Source: Strix aluco
Taxonomy: Eukaryota; Chordata; Aves; Strigiformes; Strigidae
Length of the DNA stretch: 64,000 bases
Assembly (NCBI RefSeq): GCF_031877795.1
Contig: NC_133938.1
Span: 10,200,920 to 10,264,919 of the forward strand
Direction: 5' to 3'
Shown: piece after piece, positions 11,901 through 31,361 of the stretch
Layout: the number at the start of each line of letters is the position of its first letter
Numbering within the stretch: position 1 is the stretch's first letter
The notes under the pieces: model-generated
Database searches by the model: none
The model's input: only the letters and a program-made list of their open reading frames with translations
What the model was told of the DNA's origin: nothing
Made by a program: the position numbers and the translations under genes

Positions 11901-14900
11901 TGCATTTGGCTGTGTCTGAGTGCTCCATTGCCCAAAAGCCAGTGGGAAGCGAGGAGGAGCCGTCCCAGCAAGGACTGGGACAGGGTTTCTTCTTCTCATC
12001 GCACTGCCCTTGAGTTCCTCCTGCATCCAGGAATACATCTAGCAGCCTTCCCACCCTTAGTTGGATCACTGATTAGGTCTGGCTAGAGAAAAATGAACCT
12101 GTGAGTCTGACCCCGGGGGAGCCAGGGATGCTGCGGCTGGCTCCTGGCCACCCCCTGCTACCCACCCCCCACCCCGACCTGGCCCCCCGCCAGTCCTGCC
12201 TGGCCTTTGTGCTGGAGGTTCTTGCTCTGAACACTTCAACCTTCTATTTCCCATCATAAATCAGCTTGCTGCTCTGGAAACTTGTTGAATGGTAGATTTT
12301 ACAAAAATCCACACCAGCAACCATTTGCTGTGAGAGCAACAACTGTATTTTATGCTGTCCCTGTTGTGGGGTCCTTATTTTACTGGACAGTATCTGGAAA
12401 ATAACCTGGGAACAATGTCTGTGGCATCTGGGAATGGAGAATAAACAGTTTGCCGAATCCCCATTGCCTCCTTTCTCCTGTCACTTTGGGCAAACATCCT
12501 TCTTTTTTCCATGTTCCCAGTCCTTTGTTCCCCCATTCCAGAGTCACCTGTGCCCCACTGTGTACGTTTATGTATGTATATATGGGGCCTCAAAACTGCA
12601 AAGCACCGTGCTCCACATGCAAATTCCAGCAAAACTGCTGTTATTTGCGCTTTTTTCATTGCTATCACCCAGGTAAGCCTGCCTGGATTAACAGCAGCAC
12701 ACTCTGCTTGGCTCTGCAGGACCAAGCTCTTGGCTGGATGTTGGTGAAGCTGGATGGGAGAAGCTCAGCCAAGCAGATAAAACCTGAAGATGTATTTCTA
12801 ACACTTGTCCTCTTTTTTCCTGCAGCCCGGGGCAGTCTCCAGCCATGGTCGCAGGGTGTCATTGCAGTGGTTGTGTTTCTAGTCCTGGTGGCCATCGCTT
12901 TTGTGGTCAATAGGTTCTGGTGTAAGGAGAAAGTGTAAGTGTGGGAGCCCTGGGGGTTGCTTTGGGTTGGGCTTAGCTGCCTCTGCACGGATCACTTCCA
13001 GCCGCCTCCGTCCTCATGCCAGGGCTGGGAACACTGTGATCACTGTGCCGGGAGCCTGGCAGGGAAAGCAAAGACTCCCTGTCCTGGTCTCCGCTCCCTG
13101 TTACTTATTGCCAGATGCGAATGTGCACTGTCCATCCCCGCTGCTCCCCGCACAGGGACACCCCAAGCAGAGCACTTTAATTCTGCCATGAGAAAGCACT
13201 GCTGGGCATGCAGCATCATGGCTGGTTTACATGGGCACACATCTCAGGGAGCTGACCTGAGCCTAGATTCCTACAGGTTTGGGAGTGCAGTTCCCAGGTG
13301 CACTATATCCATGGGAAAACAAGCCCAAAACAGTTTAATTTGCAGAGCAGACCGAGCCAAGTCAGCAGAAGACATGAGGAAGAGCTGGGAGAAGAGGGAG
13401 GTAGCCGAGCTGTGGCAGCACTCTCTGCCTGGAGCCCACAGCACAGGCGAACAAGGTGGCCTTAACCATCAGAAAAAGGCTCTGTGGGACTGGTTACCTC
13501 TTGCCTGCTGCCAGCCAAGCTAAGCCACAGGCTGTTGCTCCTGCTCAGCTGACCCAGATTAACTGGCTAAATTGCAGTAATATGATTTTAACCCAAGCCC
13601 AAAGTTAACTGGGAATGAAGAACAAAAGTGCTCTACAGCCTGGTTCCAGTTCTTCTACACTGGCACTGGCGCCTTGCACCCAAAGCTGCTCTTGTATCCA
13701 CACATCCCTGCAGCATCTCCAGGCTGAGGAGATGGGGACGTGGGGTGTACCCTGATGCTCAGCAAGTTGGCTTCTGCCCCAGATGCATTTAAAGAGGGCC
13801 CTTTGGGATGCTTTCAGGGCTAATGGATAACGTAATGTGTATATGTATATATTTATTTGGTCTGATTTGCAACTGCAGTCTTTGTTTCCCAAAGAGGAAC
13901 CTTTGTCCTCAAACTGGAGGAGCCCCCGGTCTGTAGAGTGGGAGGCAGGGATGGTGTTTCCCACTGCTGCCCATGCCTGGCTGCCTCTTCCCAGCCCTGA
14001 GGCCGAGGATGCTGAGGAGGGCTTGAGGGGGGATGGCGGATTGTTTTAATTAATCTGGCCTCTCTTCAGAAGAGCGGGCAGTGAGGCTCAGCAGCCTGGC
14101 GTACTGCCAGCTCTGCACTGTCACTGTGACAGCAGCTATCAGCTCAAGCTGCTGCCTGTTTATGCCAGTCTGTTCCTTGGAAAAACCTCTGAAATTGCCT
14201 TTGGACAAGTGCTGGAGGAGACAGTGGTATGCATGCAGGGTGGACCTGCACCCACCCTCTGCAGCTAAACCACCCCCAGTGCCATTTGGGCCACGGGCTC
14301 ACTCCAGAGCTGAGCTTTTAAGCTCCAGCTGAGGTCTAACACCCAGTCCCTGCCCCATGGCTCCTTCTGCGAGCAATCCAGAATCACATCTGAGAGAAAG
14401 CAGCTCGGCTTTGCACGTGTGTACGTGCACCCCTGCACCAGGGCTGCGGTACCTGCAGAGCCTTGGCGTTTCTCTCAGTGTCACTTGGGACCTGTAGCAG
14501 ACTGTTTTGCAACAGATTACATAGAAGAAGACTGGAAAAACCAGTTAGTGGGAGAAAACAATCCCACGTATTGACAAATGAGTCTTGCTGACTACCAGCC
14601 CAGCACTGGGAGTCCCAGCTCCAGAGACAGGGGTTGTCACTCTGTGTCTGGGCACAGCCCCGGCAAATCTGCCATGAGGGTGTCTCTCCTTGCCCATGTT
14701 CTGCTGAGAAGGGGGCTGAGCTGGGTGTCCGAGGCAAGGATCACACATCCAGGTCCTTTATTGTCTCTGTACTGTTGGAGCAGTCCCTTCTTTTCTGCTG
14801 TCACCACTGTGAGCTGCTCCCTGGCACAGCCCCGCTGTTGTTCTGTTTCAGCTCCTCTCTTCTCCCCCTCCAGGGAAAACGTCGAGACAGCGGTGAGTGT

Positions 14901-15577
14901 TGAGAACAAGCAGGAGGCTGTCGTGTCCAACGGCCACGAAGGGAGATTCCTAACGGCTGCAGCCGACTTCAGGTGAAGCACTTGCTCAGACCTCCTCCCC
15001 ATGGCTCCCAGGCTCTGTTCTGTCCCCCTGGTGACAGCTCAGACATGCAGAGCTGCAGTCTCTCCCACTCAGGTTCTCACATCTCCCACGCACCTAGTTT
15101 TGGGGCTTTTATCCTCTCCAGGGACTCAGGAGAAGGCGGTGAGGGAGTATCCCTCCTCCCCAGTCTCTCCCCATCCCTGCAGCTGAGCCCCATGGTCCAT
15201 CCACCACCTTGCAACCTGCTACACCACATTTTTCTTGTGCTACATCACACCTTTCAAACAGAGTAAACCACCAAAAGTGGCTATAGGTCACCACGCAGAT
15301 GTTGACTGTCAAAACAGCCCGCTCTAGAAATTAGAGTAATTCCCAGCTGGTGCTTGGCTCTCCTCTTGGCAGGGGGACCCCTCCTGCCCTCCCCACCTCA
15401 CCCCTCAGTGCAGGGCCAGCACCAGCAAGGTCAGGGTGGTGTCTTCAGGGAGGCTGGTCTTGCTGGGGGTGAGCTCACTGCTGTGCTTCTCCCTCCCAAC
15501 GCAGGTCCAAAGAGAGCGAACATGCCTATGAGAACACCCTGGAGCCCGAGGAGAGGGTGATCACCACTGCCATGTAG
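8918..15577 (+). CDS. PDZK1IP1: PDZK1-interacting protein 1 (MAP17), complete, 4 coding exons
   Basis: Coding exons are 8918-8990, 12826-12934, 14874-14972 and 15505-15577, all with GT-AG borders and matching phases, giving 117 aa against 114 in human. Exon 1 encodes a hydrophobic signal-like N-terminus (residues 1-22) and starts in a fair Kozak context (G at -3). Exon 2 encodes the LQPW stretch and one transmembrane helix near residues 33-53, where [12 protein letters not shown] is nearly identical to the human protein, followed by FWCKE. The cytosolic tail carries an EHAYENT stretch matching human EHENAYEN and ends in TAM, a class I PDZ ligand (S/T-x-hydrophobic), as human ends in TPM. The family binds PDZK1/NHERF scaffolds in epithelial apical membranes and activates SGLT2 in kidney; these roles are known from mammals. 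Position next to the CYP4 cluster supports orthology. Confidence 0.96.
8991..12825 (+). other. PDZK1IP1: PDZK1IP1 intron 1
   Basis: The intron has a perfect GTAAGT donor and a T-rich TTTTTTCCTGCAG acceptor. It contains two convergent GATA sites, TTATCT at 9295-9300 and AGATAA at 9316-9321, and short T-rich runs near 9386 and 11340. No exon or repeat family is recognised inside it. Confidence 0.7.
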
Positions 15578-16075
15578 CAGGTGTCCTGGCCAGCTGCTCT
15601 CCTTCCTCCTCTCACTTTGCTTCCCGCTGTCACCATGGGCATCTTCACAGGGACCCTCTGCACCAGCATCCCCTGTGCGTGGTGGCTTCTGACCTCTCCA
15701 TCTCCTTTTCTCTTCTCACTTGTGGGATGTGTTCCTCTGCCTTGGGGGCTGGTGTCCATGCGGGCAGAGGTCCCAGGAGAGGTCCGCAGGTGCCACCTCT
15801 TCTGCCCGGCGGTCATCCCATCTGGTTGGCGAGGCTAATGTGTCCAGTTCCAGGGGGGTGCTGACCTGCTCCAGATGTGGAGGGGTCCCCGCTGGGTGCC
15901 TAGGACCTCCCCACACCCTCAGCCACCCTCTGGGGAGCTGTTGATGGAAATCTCGCTCTCTTCTCCACATTTCATCCTCCTTTTTACAACCTACACCATG
16001 AATTTTAATGTCAGAACAAACCTTCTCCCCTGTATATATCTTTCCTGTGGGCAATAAAGAGAATTGTTGCCCATA
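15578..16075 (+). terminator. PDZK1IP1: PDZK1IP1 3' UTR and polyadenylation signal
   Basis: The only canonical AATAAA downstream of the stop codon in this region is at 16053-16058, which predicts a 3' UTR of about 500 nt with cleavage near 16075. The exact cleavage point is inferred. Confidence 0.75.
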
Positions 16076-19000
16076 TGACAGCAAAGAGGGTCATTTTGCT
16101 AATCACCCAAAGGACTTTCTGGCATCTCCAAGCGCTCCCAGCCTTCGGGCAGTTGGGGAAAGGAAGGACACGGTGGGAAGGCGGTGTGGGGGTGGGGAGG
16201 GTGCTTAGACAGAGATCAGCACCCCCATCTTCCCCATGATCTCTCCTGGGTAGGATCCATCTCTTATTTCCTCACTTGGATGAAGCCAAGAGCGCTTTTG
16301 CATGTGTCTGTGTGTCAACAGGGGAGAGAAAAAGGTGGAACATTTTTTTTGCTCAGCATTTGGACTGCCCCAGAGCTGCAACAGGCTGTATGGGGAGGTG
16401 AACATAATTTCCCTCCAGTTGCCAGGTGGGGAAACTGAGGCACCGCACCAACTCAGTCCTGCTTAATGGGTGAAAGGCAGCATTCCCTGAATCCCACAGG
16501 GCACAGACCCACAGCCAACTGTGGACCATTCCCAGGGCTGGAAGGTGGGAATGGCAATCACTTACTGGTGTTGCCAGGATGTGGCTGCAGGCTGCTCTGG
16601 GCAGTGCTGTCTCTCCCCAGGGCAGCTGGCCATGGTGCAACCTGCTCCTGCCAGGCTGTTCATTAACCAGAGTCTGTTTTTTGCTGTGGTGGGGACAGCG
16701 CTGGGGCCACTGTGGGAGCAAAGAGTGCTCGCAATCCATGGTGTTTGCAGATTGAAATGAGAGACCTGTAATGCCTTGGCCTTCTCTGGGACATCAGTTG
16801 TCCAAGTGGCATACAGAGTTCTCCCTTTGACCAGTGAGGAAAGGATTAAGGGGCTCTGCAATCAAGGGCAGCCCAGGGGCAGCAGGTGGAGCAGGACTGG
16901 GAGAAATGGAATGGGATGGGGCATTTTTGACAGCCCCTGAGTTTGGGGGGAACAGGGTGGTTTTGGGGCTCTGCTGTGTTTGGGGCTGTGCAAATGCAAG
17001 GGGGATAAGGTAGCACAAGGACATCAGGTACCTGAGCCCCCTCTGATCACCAAGGCAAGGGGAAATGTTAGACCTGCTGTGAAACACCAGCTGTGAAGGG
17101 TTTGGATCTGGGAGGATCCCCGGCCTCTGCTCAGGAGGCGCTTTGGAGGCCCATTTGCAGGCGACGATGCCAGAAATAGTTGTTGGGGCTGGAGGTACCT
17201 CTTTGCCTCTCACTAGCAGAGCTCCTACTCTCTGTGTTTCAGCCCTGAACGGGCTTCCCCTCTGCAAGGGTTGTTCTTGCTCCTCTGCACTTACCAGTGA
17301 CCTTAAAAGCAAGTCTGTCCTGGAGGAGGTGCTGCCCAGCATGGTGCAAGCAGCAGGCTTCTTCCCCAGGTAGGGTCTTGCAAAACACCTACAGCACTGA
17401 AACATGAAAGGGATATTCCTCAAAGCAAAGATGCAACAGTCCTGGTGGGGAGCTCAGCCCAAAATGGGCCACTTCCCACCACCAGGAGCCCTCAGGATGG
17501 AGTACGGAGCTGGAGCTGGACCCTGGTGCCACCACTCGCCATGAGCCACTTTTGTTTCCTGCAAGGGAAGCTGTTGAGGTCCCTAGTGGGTGGTGACACA
17601 AAAATTCGGGCATGGGAGTAAAACAGGAACCTTCCAGTAACAGACCCACCCTGAAAGGCATCTCCCTGAAAAGCCTCATGTACGCAAGCATTTTGAAAAT
17701 GCCCTCAAGATTTGGCATTGGGAAATCATAGCTTCAGTGAGAAATTGCATGGGGGTAGAAAAAAACAGGCAGAAGGGTTGGAGGGGTCAAGCCCTTGGGT
17801 GTGGAGGCATGATGGCTGTCATCCCCAACATTAGGTCAGAGCTGTTCCCTTCTACCACCTTCCCTTGGGCGGGTGGAGGCTGAGGCAGCCCCAGGCTGGG
17901 TCCTGGACCTCTTCACTTGTGCCTCTGATGGGTGCTGCTTCCCTGACTTTTCTCTAGCAGGTGTCGAAAGTCACGCAGGTTTGGAAAAAACAAGCTCCCC
18001 GGAGTTCAGCGGTACTGCTTCGCTCAGCAGGGTTTAAGGAGGATTAGTCATTGCATGTTCCTGCCACGTCAGCACTCAGGCTGGGGGCTGGGGGTGTGGC
18101 GAGAGGAGAGGAACCCATTAATTTTTACCTCTCTGTTGCAAAAGGAGTTAGAAACAGCATCCTTATAATGAGTAACAGTGGGAGTTTATTCCCTGCCCTG
18201 TGCACACCCTGAATATGTGATGAATGCCCGAGCTGTTGCCCTGGCAGTGCCTGGGTGTGGGTTTGGAGTAGAGGTGTGCTGGGGGCTCGGGGGGTCCCTT
18301 TCACCATGGGCGGCTCCTGTGGTCTTAGGTCCAAGCTAGCAGAGGGATGGGGTTTTACCGCTGCACATTTTGGGCTAGCTCAGGAACCTTGATGCTCAGT
18401 CTTACCCCAGCCAGTGCCTCTTCAGAGTTCACTTCCCCGGGGAAAACATCTTTTGCAAGAACCACTGTGTTACCTCCCTGGTGGGACCTCACGTCTGCAA
18501 TGCCCGTGATGCCGTCATGCCCCAGTTTCCCTTGTCTGTCAAGCACGACCCAAGGCTGGCTGTGTGAAGCAGACTGCTTTCCCACGAGCCATGCAGCCAG
18601 CTCATGGCTGCTTCTCAGTGTGATCCTAAAAAGAACAAAAGGGAGCGAGCATAAATGAAATTTATTGTTGGAAAATCTTAATTAGATTTTAAGCCCCAAA
18701 GGGAGAAAAGTGAGGTATTATCTGACACAGCTAATGAGTGTTAAGGGTCCATTGTTATATTTCTTGTTTACCTTTCTGTGCTGGCTGATACGGCCCGGAT
18801 CCTCGCCTGTACTGCCATAATTAGGATATCTCATCTCTTGCTGATAGGGTCGGGGATGCTCTTTAAAACATAATGCTGTCTCATCCCTCCCTGGCAGGAT
18901 GAGCGTGATCGGGAAGGCAACTTCTGGTGTCCCAGTGCTTGTGCCCGCTGTGTTGACCCTGTGAGCTGGGTCCAGAGCCAGGGCTGTATCTGATAGCCTC

Positions 19001-19915
19001 CCAGTGATGGACACCTGCAACAGCCTTGGTGACCTCTCTGAAGAGCCCTAAGCCAACTTGCCTAGGGGCCAAATCCTCCCCAGCAGCTCTCTCCACGCAG
19101 CATGGGAGGTGACTGTGTCCACCACAAATCACCCCATGCTCACCTATGAAGAGGAAGGACACCTGTGGGTGCCCCATCCTACCCCTGACTCGGTAGTGCC
19201 AGTATCTCTGAAGCTTGGGGGTCAGGAAGATGTTCAGGGTTGGGACCCATGGTGGACAGGATAGTCTCCTTTTGGGTAGAAGATATTCAGGGTAGTGTTT
19301 TTGCATTACCACTTGTTACAAGATGTATCACAGCTTTCCTTTGTGGTCTAGAAGGGTGCAACTTATCACTTGGACCCACAGATAATGGGGCATCTTGTTG
19401 AAAGCCACTTTTACTCTGATGTTTCCATGGTCTCTCCTGAGGCTCTTTAGCTGTGGAGGTCTAAAGCGTTTCTGTTCCAGCTGTGACCACAATCCTGGAG
19501 CAACTTGGGCAGGTGAACACCTACCATATAAATTATTCCAAGGTGGTTTAATTAAAGACTTGCCGTAAGCAGGTAAACTGCTGCTGGAAGGATCACCAGC
19601 TCCAGCCCTAGCCCCAAGCAGTGTAGCCTGGCGTTTATGTCCTGGCATTGAGTGCCTTGAAATGCAAGCAATGCGATTTGGACCTCCAGAAGCAAAAAGG
19701 GAGCCTGTCCCACCATCGTGGTCCTTCGGGCTGGGGAAGGAACCCAGTCACCCAGGTGGGAGCTGGAAGCATGGCGTGTAGGGGCTGTTATGTGTGGGCA
19801 AGGGGGCTGCAAAGTTTTTGGTCTTGATTCAAGCCACTGAAAGCCAGAAGTAAAATACCATCCATTGTTGGTTTATACACCCGTAGTAGCCAAACAAACA
19901 TCCCCGGAGCCTGTC

Positions 19916-20220
19916 CTTATCACTTTATTACACCTGCTAGAGTGAATAGATTAAAGAGGAGGGGGGAGGGGGGAGAAAGCAGAAGAATCCAGCAGAAAAA
20001 CTGGGTTTTGGGATTGTTAATTATTCTCTGGGGTCTCTAATCTTTAACTGGCAAACAGCATCACTAACTGTCTTAAAGCCCCTCCTGGAACATCCTGATA
20101 ATAAGCCATCTGCATGAAGGCACCCCGTTATCTGCCCTCCTCCAGCCGCCTGTGACATGGCTGGAGTGGGAGATAATGAATGTGTGGTGTGTAATAACGA
20201 CACGTCATTCATGATTATCG
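19916..20220. promoter_or_regulatory. Candidate blood enhancer: clustered E-box/GATA composites with CACC and RUNX motifs
   Basis: Read directly: CTTATC-N9-CACCTG at 19916-19936 is, on the - strand, CAGGTG-N9-GATAAG, the classic TAL1/LMO2/GATA1 composite. TGATAATAAG (20096-20105) is followed by the E-box CATCTG (20107-20112), CACCCC (20121-20126) and TTATCT (20128-20133). CTG-N7-AGATAA lies at 20161-20176, a TGTGGT RUNX core at 20183-20188 and TTATCG at 20215-20220. In mammals a TAL1 enhancer with paired GATA/E-box motifs lies beyond MAP17 (mouse +40). This cluster sits about 4 kb past the PDZK1IP1 poly(A) site, the matching place. Enhancer function and TAL1 as target are inference. Confidence 0.5.
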
Positions 20221-20258
20221 GCCTGATACCCAACCTTTTAGCTCCATTGTTTGTGCTT

Positions 20259-20314
20259 CAAAAAAGAAGAAAAAAAAAAAAAAAAAAAGGAGGAGGGAAA
20301 GAAGAAAAAGGGGA
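20259..20314. repeat. Homopurine tract with an 18-A run
   Basis: The tract is purine-only and includes an uninterrupted A run at 20271-20288, followed by GGA/GAA repeats. No SINE body or target-site duplication is recognised beside it, so it is treated as low-complexity sequence. It starts about 40 bp past the last GATA motif of the candidate enhancer. Confidence 0.85.
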
Positions 20315-22763
20315 ATTTTTGGTGCTACGGGCTGTCCCAGGGTCCCCAAAGTGTCTCCCTGCCAAAGAGGCTGGCTCTCGTAGCATCTCCCAGAGGGTTT
20401 GGTGGTACCCTGGAAGGACACGTCTGTGGATTGGTGGCTGCTGTAGCCATGGTGATGGAGGGAGAGAGCCGAGACAGCACAGAAATGTCACTGCCTGGCA
20501 GAGAGACATTTGGGGCAAATGCTCAGGCGATTAGATCTGTGTCACTGGGTGCTGCCCGGCTCCTCACACTGCTTTTTGCTGCTCTCGAAGCCGTTTAGTG
20601 GTGGCTTGGCAGAGGAGGTTATCTTATACATGCTGCTGTCCAGAAACTGCCAGCATTTGAAGGCGGGTGGGATGTTTGGGTTGCTGGGTTTGACCTGGAT
20701 AAGCTGAAAAGCTTTTCTCCTGGTTGCCGCTGCAGTATGGCTCCAAGATGCATCAGTGCTGTGAGATCTTTCCCCAAAAGCTTTGGTCCCTCAAACTGCA
20801 AAACTGCATTAAATGTGATTCTTAACAGGGAAAGACTTTAAAGTGTTTGGCTCGGGTTACCTCAATTATTGTCAGAGCTGCCTGGAATATTGATCATTTT
20901 TTTGCATAAAAGATGGCAGTAGTTTCTCCTCTCTTTCCCGAGCAGATTTTCCAGAGCAGTTTCCCTGGGGAAGATCTCCAATAGAAGTGGTTGGGGTTTG
21001 GCCGTTTGTAACAGTCAGGAGGACTCTTGGAAACCAAACAAGCAGCCTCAGTCATGGCAATGAATAGGGCTATGGCCTCAAAACACAGGTCTGGGAGGCT
21101 AAGCAGGGCATTGTACGGAGACAGGGATGGGCAGCAGATGTGGGTCCTCATAAGATCTAACTTTTCCTGCTCTGGCTTTATCCCCCCACACCCAAACCAG
21201 AAGATGCTGCAGGGGCATCTTGAAGGGCCACCTAGTTTTCTTTGCAACCCACCACCAAGGACACTGGGCTGGGTCTTTGTGGCCAAGCACTCCCCAATCT
21301 CTTTGCTTGGACCACAAGTTGGAGAGTGGATGAGCAGAGCTGCAAGGCTGCTTGCTTGTTCCCAGATGGGTGGCTGAAATGTCTGACAAATAGGGCCAGT
21401 AATGAAAAGCTGTATCAAACTGCTGCCCTCCAACAGCCTTGCTGTGCTGGAAGTGGGGAGGAGAGCTGGAATCTGACCTTTGAGACCAGCCTGAGACCGC
21501 CGGCGATGCAAGGGTGGTGGCATCAGCACCTACAAAACCTTCACCTAGTCTCTTTCTGGGGCTGAGAAGGGATGGTTGGGAGAAGGGGAACTTGATCTCC
21601 AACTGCCTTGCAAAATAAATACAACCTGCACCTTGCTGGTTATTCACAACATCCCTATCCCATTAGGTACTGAGACAGCCAAAATGAAGGTCCAGATCCA
21701 GCCTTAGAGGAATTTTGTTTCTCAAACTGAGGATGCAACAGTCAGCAGAGATGGGTAACAGGGGGCTGCAGGGGTTTGTTCAGATGGGGAGATGCTCACA
21801 TTTGGCTGTCCTGGTCTGGTCATTAGCATAGGTGATCTGCCCAGACAGATGGACACGGCTTGGCTATGTTAATGCCTGCAGTGATACTGGTGATGCTATT
21901 GCTGTGGGTCAAAGCTGGACAAACAGTCTTGTCTCTCACCGTGGCATGGCACGTATGCAGCCCTCCATGCCTCAGTTTCCCCTGGTGTGTGCTGAGTGTC
22001 CAAGCACTCACAAGCTTTCCCTGTACCACCATCATGCTGGGGACTGTGATGGAGCAGTGCCTGCACTGCTGCCCTGCACGGCTGAGCGTGGGGATGGGGG
22101 TGCCCCAAAGGATGGGGCTCATCTGCTGCCCTGCTGGGCCTGGCCGTGCTCCCTGCCAAGCACAGGGGAGTTTGCCAGGGACCAGGGAGGACTTTGGCTT
22201 TTTCTGGGTCTCCCACTGCCACCTAGTGATCCATTTCCCACGCCAGACCTGCAGCTCACTCATATGGTCCCCCTTGGCCCGGGAGCCCACCTATGGCCAG
22301 TGCTGGGGTGAGGGCCTGCAGTGGGTCCCTGCACCTCCAAAACAAGCCCAGCCTCAGGCCAGTGTTCACTTGCACCCCTTGGGCAGCTCACTCATGTACT
22401 GAGCATTCAGTTCTCAGCCTCTGCAGAAAAGGAGATGGACTCGTGCTCTCTCTCAGGACTTCTTTTTTTTGCAAGCTGATTTTGTTCTTGCCAACAACAT
22501 TTGTGGGGAGTGTTGGTGGTGATTTCTGTTTTGTTTTGTTTGACCCCAGAGTGTTTCAATTGTTTCCCTACCATGAAAACTCCCGAAGGCAGAGGTTAGG
22601 GCTTGGTGATCCACAGCATGGGAGGGGTGAAAACAGGCTCCTCAGGCTCAACGGGGAGCAAACCTGCTGAAACAACCCTTGTGGCTTGAGAAAACACTTG
22701 CAGGGTTGTACCCCTGGACAGAGCCTTGCCTCTGGGCTGCTGGGACTCATCCTGCACACGCCG

Positions 22764-22792
22764 CCCCCCCCCCCCCCCCCCCCCCCCCCCCC
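22764..22792. repeat. Poly(C)29 / poly(G)29 homopolymer
   Basis: Twenty-nine consecutive C on the + strand (G on the - strand), flanked by CCG. It lies about 60 bp past the predicted poly(A) signal of CYP4 gene A in the direction of transcription, where the template would give a G-run. Such runs can form G-quadruplex or i-motif structures. Length is prone to sequencing error. Confidence 0.9.
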
Positions 22793-22851
22793 GCCGGCCC
22801 TCCAAATACGAAGGAAGACAAAGCCACACTTGGAGAGTATCTCCACGAGAC

Positions 22852-22857
22852 TTTATT
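22852..22857 (-). terminator. Polyadenylation signal of CYP4 gene A
   Basis: AATAAA on the - strand is the first canonical signal after the gene A stop codon and predicts a 3' UTR of about 770 nt. No other AATAAA is seen between it and the stop codon. Confidence 0.65.
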
Positions 22858-23602
22858 CTCATTGCAGAGAGGAGGTCAAGGCTGATTGCGTGTTGTTTTC
22901 AGCATGGTGAGTGCTTTTTCCAGGTTAGCTGTTGACACATCTCTGTGCTGGCTCCTGAGCAGCCTCAGCTCAAGGAAGTTCAGCGCCAGGGCAGAAAAAC
23001 CTGCTGGTCTTTGTCTCCATAAAGGCGGGCACAGCACCAGCCCCAGAACGGATTAGGGGGAATAATTTGGAGGGTGGTGTGTGGGGTTGCAGTGTGGCTG
23101 CAGGAAGGAGCTTTCCTGCCCTGGCACACCCAGGCTGGAGGCAGGGAAGGGATGTCATGCTCAAGCAGCACTCATGCTTTAGACACCCGTGCAAACCACA
23201 GCAGTGTTGTTCACCGCCGTGCCCAAGCAGGGAACTGGCAGTGCTGCAAATACACAGGCAGGTGACAGAAGTCCTGTCAGACAGCACGCAAGGACAGCTT
23301 GGTGGTGAGAAGATGAGTAGGACACGGAGGATGCCCGTGGAGGTGAAGGCTGAGCCACAGCCATGCTGCAAAACCCCCTCGGCAGTGCAGTTCCCCATGC
23401 AAGGATGGGACCTGGACCTGCTGGGTTCAGTGTGTGTGCGAGGGGCTCAGCGTGCCTCCCTGCATGGCAGCAGGGATGGAGGTTAATGTGGGAGAGGTCT
23501 GAGGTGGCCAGGGTGGGTCTGCTTGCTGTCCCTCTCTTAAACTTCTGGGTGGAGACTGGTCCTTGGGTAAGCACTTGCCCCACACCACGGTACCCCACAG
23601 GG

Positions 23603-31125
<7,523 letters not shown>

Positions 31126-31273
31126 GCTGGCCCTGCGTCCTGATACTGCCTTCTCCTGACTGCTTCTCTTCTGCTATTCCTGTGTCTGTTCCTGACAGGG
31201 AGCTACGTGCAGGTAAAAATCCTCTCCCTCCTGCTCTGCTGGAGCTGAACCTCGTGAAGTGTTGCTGGCAGCA

Positions 31274-31280
31274 ATTTATA
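31274..31280 (-). promoter_or_regulatory. TATA box of CYP4 gene A
   Basis: TATAAAT on the - strand lies about 150 bp before the gene A start codon, which would place the transcription start near 31245 and give a 5' UTR of about 120 nt. Gene B shows no equivalent box. Confidence 0.6.
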
Positions 31281-31347
31281 GCCGCAGGAACTTCATGGTA
31301 AGAGCTGAGTCAGGTTGACAGGCAGCCTGATTGCCTGTTGCTCCCAC

Positions 31348-31361
31348 TCAACCTTTGATCT
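31348..31361 (-). promoter_or_regulatory. DR1-like nuclear-receptor site upstream of CYP4 gene A
   Basis: The - strand reads AGATCA-A-AGGTTG(A), two hexamers spaced by one base, with an HNF4-like TCAAAGGTT core. It lies about 70 bp upstream of the TATA box. DR1 sites bound by PPAR/RXR or HNF4 control several mammalian CYP4A genes. Three of twelve half-site bases differ from AGGTCA, so binding is a prediction. Confidence 0.4.

Larger units (their letters stand above)
16076..22835. other. Intergenic region between PDZK1IP1 and the CYP4 cluster
   Basis: No protein gene is supported. Several frames of 100-210 codons occur, but they lie in GC-rich sequence, overlap one another on both strands and show no domain. 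The region holds the GATA/E-box cluster at 19916-20220, a homopurine tract at 20259 and a 29-base C run at 22764, each listed separately. In mammals the equivalent interval contains the distal TAL1 erythroid enhancer. Confidence 0.6.

Noticed and set aside
16425-16450. GGGGAAACTGAGGCA block, like antisense MIR; also near 9019 and, in sense, at 21967
   Set aside because: Only about 15 bp match in each case, with no second MIR segment alongside; may be chance.
16794-17423. 209-codon open frame on the - strand downstream of PDZK1IP1
   Set aside because: Composition is Pro/Ser/Leu-rich as expected from GC-rich non-coding DNA; no family features or promoter.
20894-21529. 211-codon open frame on the - strand, with long overlapping frames on both strands
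   Set aside because: Mutually overlapping frames without motif; GC-rich intergenic DNA.
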